The notes below the pieces were generated by a model. The model searched no databases. It saw only the letters and a program-made list of their open reading frames with translations, and was not told the origin of the DNA. A stretch of 8,284 bases of DNA from the NCBI GenBank assembly GCA_014381795.1, contig JACNKY010000174.1, positions 1 through 8,284 on the forward strand. The letters run 5' to 3'. This document shows positions 7,971-8,284 of the stretch, piece after piece. Source of the stretch: Pseudomonadota bacterium (GTDB taxonomy: Bacteria; SAR324; NAC60-12). A program made the position numbers and the translations under genes. Within the stretch, counting starts at the first letter, position 1. Each line of letters starts with the position of its first letter.

Positions 7971-8284
7971 TTAATATTCTTTTGCTGTTTTACTGAGTGA
8001 ACGTATAAATGCAGCACGATCCGGTGCTACCATAGCTGCATTACCGATTAGTGCCGCATCGCAGGGAATCTTCAGCAGACTTATGATATCCTCCTGAGAA
8101 TTGACGCAACTGGCGCTAATCAAAAGTTTTCCGGGCTGTTTTTTCCAACTTCTTAATTCCGGATTACGTTCCCACCACGATGAAATTACATCCACACTGC
8201 CAAGATCATATGTTTTAACCGGTTCTTCCGGAATCGCGGCAATTGCTCTATTGTTGATCATTAAAATGTCCGGATTAACCGCAA
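7971..8284 (-). CDS. indole-3-glycerol phosphate synthase (TrpC)-like protein, C-terminal part only
   Basis: The frame is open through the right edge (first complete codon at 8282), so the N-terminal half is missing; 103 residues are visible. AVNPDILMINNRAI lines up without gaps with E. coli TrpC ALGAKVVGINNRDL, which contains the catalytic Asn. LLISASCVNSQEDI and DAALIGNAAMVAPDRAAFIRSL match the last beta strands and helices of the IGPS TIM barrel (usual consensus VSESGI...DvxxL...aVLIGeaLM). IGPS converts CdRP to indole-3-glycerol phosphate in tryptophan synthesis. Two oddities: SESGI reads SASCV, which removes a glutamate conserved in active IGPS enzymes, and the segment between INNR and this motif is about 17 residues longer than in E. 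coli. It may be a divergent paralogue rather than the housekeeping trpC, so no symbol is given. A receiver gene follows after 19 bp. Confidence 0.62.
   Translation of the reverse strand, partial: AVNPDILMINNRAIAAIPEEPVKTYDLGSVDVISSWWERNPELRSWKKQPGKLLISASCVNSQEDIISLLKIPCDAALIGNAAMVAPDRAAFIRSLSKTAKEY

Noticed and set aside
7952..8017. 22-residue N-terminal extension of the receiver protein to ATG 8017
   Set aside because: It would overlap the TrpC-like coding sequence by 47 nt, the added residues are not receiver-like, and ATG 7951 gives the standard start just before the first beta strand.
1..8284. tRNA, rRNA, CRISPR array, IS element or phage genes
   Set aside because: Nothing resembling these was seen; the window is almost fully accounted for by five protein-coding genes.

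Overview
This window is dense bacterial coding DNA, roughly 40-42% G+C by eye. No IS elements, tRNA or rRNA genes, or CRISPR repeats are visible. The proteins look Gram-negative and proteobacteria-like: an IspB-type long-chain prenyl diphosphate synthase close to the E. coli family, an NtrC-type receiver domain and a large TPR protein. A marine deltaproteobacterial or SAR324-like lineage would fit the base composition and gene style. That is a guess, and no marker gene here settles it.

Layout: three plus-strand genes come first. (1) A TPR-repeat protein occupies 1-1724; its frame is open to the left edge, so its start lies outside the window. (2) After 38 bp comes a 1527-residue protein (1763-6346) that carries all four functional parts of an acetyl-CoA-type carboxylase in one chain. 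The order is AccA-like carboxyltransferase half, an unrecognised helical block of about 400 residues, AccD-like carboxyltransferase half, biotin carboxylase, and biotin carrier with ESMK biotinylation motif. (3) A polyprenyl diphosphate synthase (6339-7379) overlaps the carboxylase stop by 8 nt. A 137-bp convergent gap with two hairpin candidates follows (7380-7516). Two minus-strand genes close the window: a stand-alone response-regulator receiver (7517-7951) and, 19 bp upstream of it in transcription, the C-terminal part of an indole-3-glycerol phosphate synthase (TrpC)-like protein that runs off the right edge (7971-8284).

The plus-strand genes look like one transcription unit. The carboxylase would supply malonyl-CoA (or another carboxylated acyl-CoA), and the prenyl synthase would make the quinone side chain, so the unit joins two lipid-precursor steps. 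The role of the TPR protein is unknown.

The main unusual item is the carboxylase. It has a domain order (A-D-C-B) unlike the eukaryotic single-chain ACC (C-B-D-A), no visible zinc ribbon on the AccD-like half, and a large unassigned middle domain. The second is the TrpC-like fragment, in which the conserved SESGI active-site motif reads SASCV. This suggests a paralogue with altered or lost IGPS activity.
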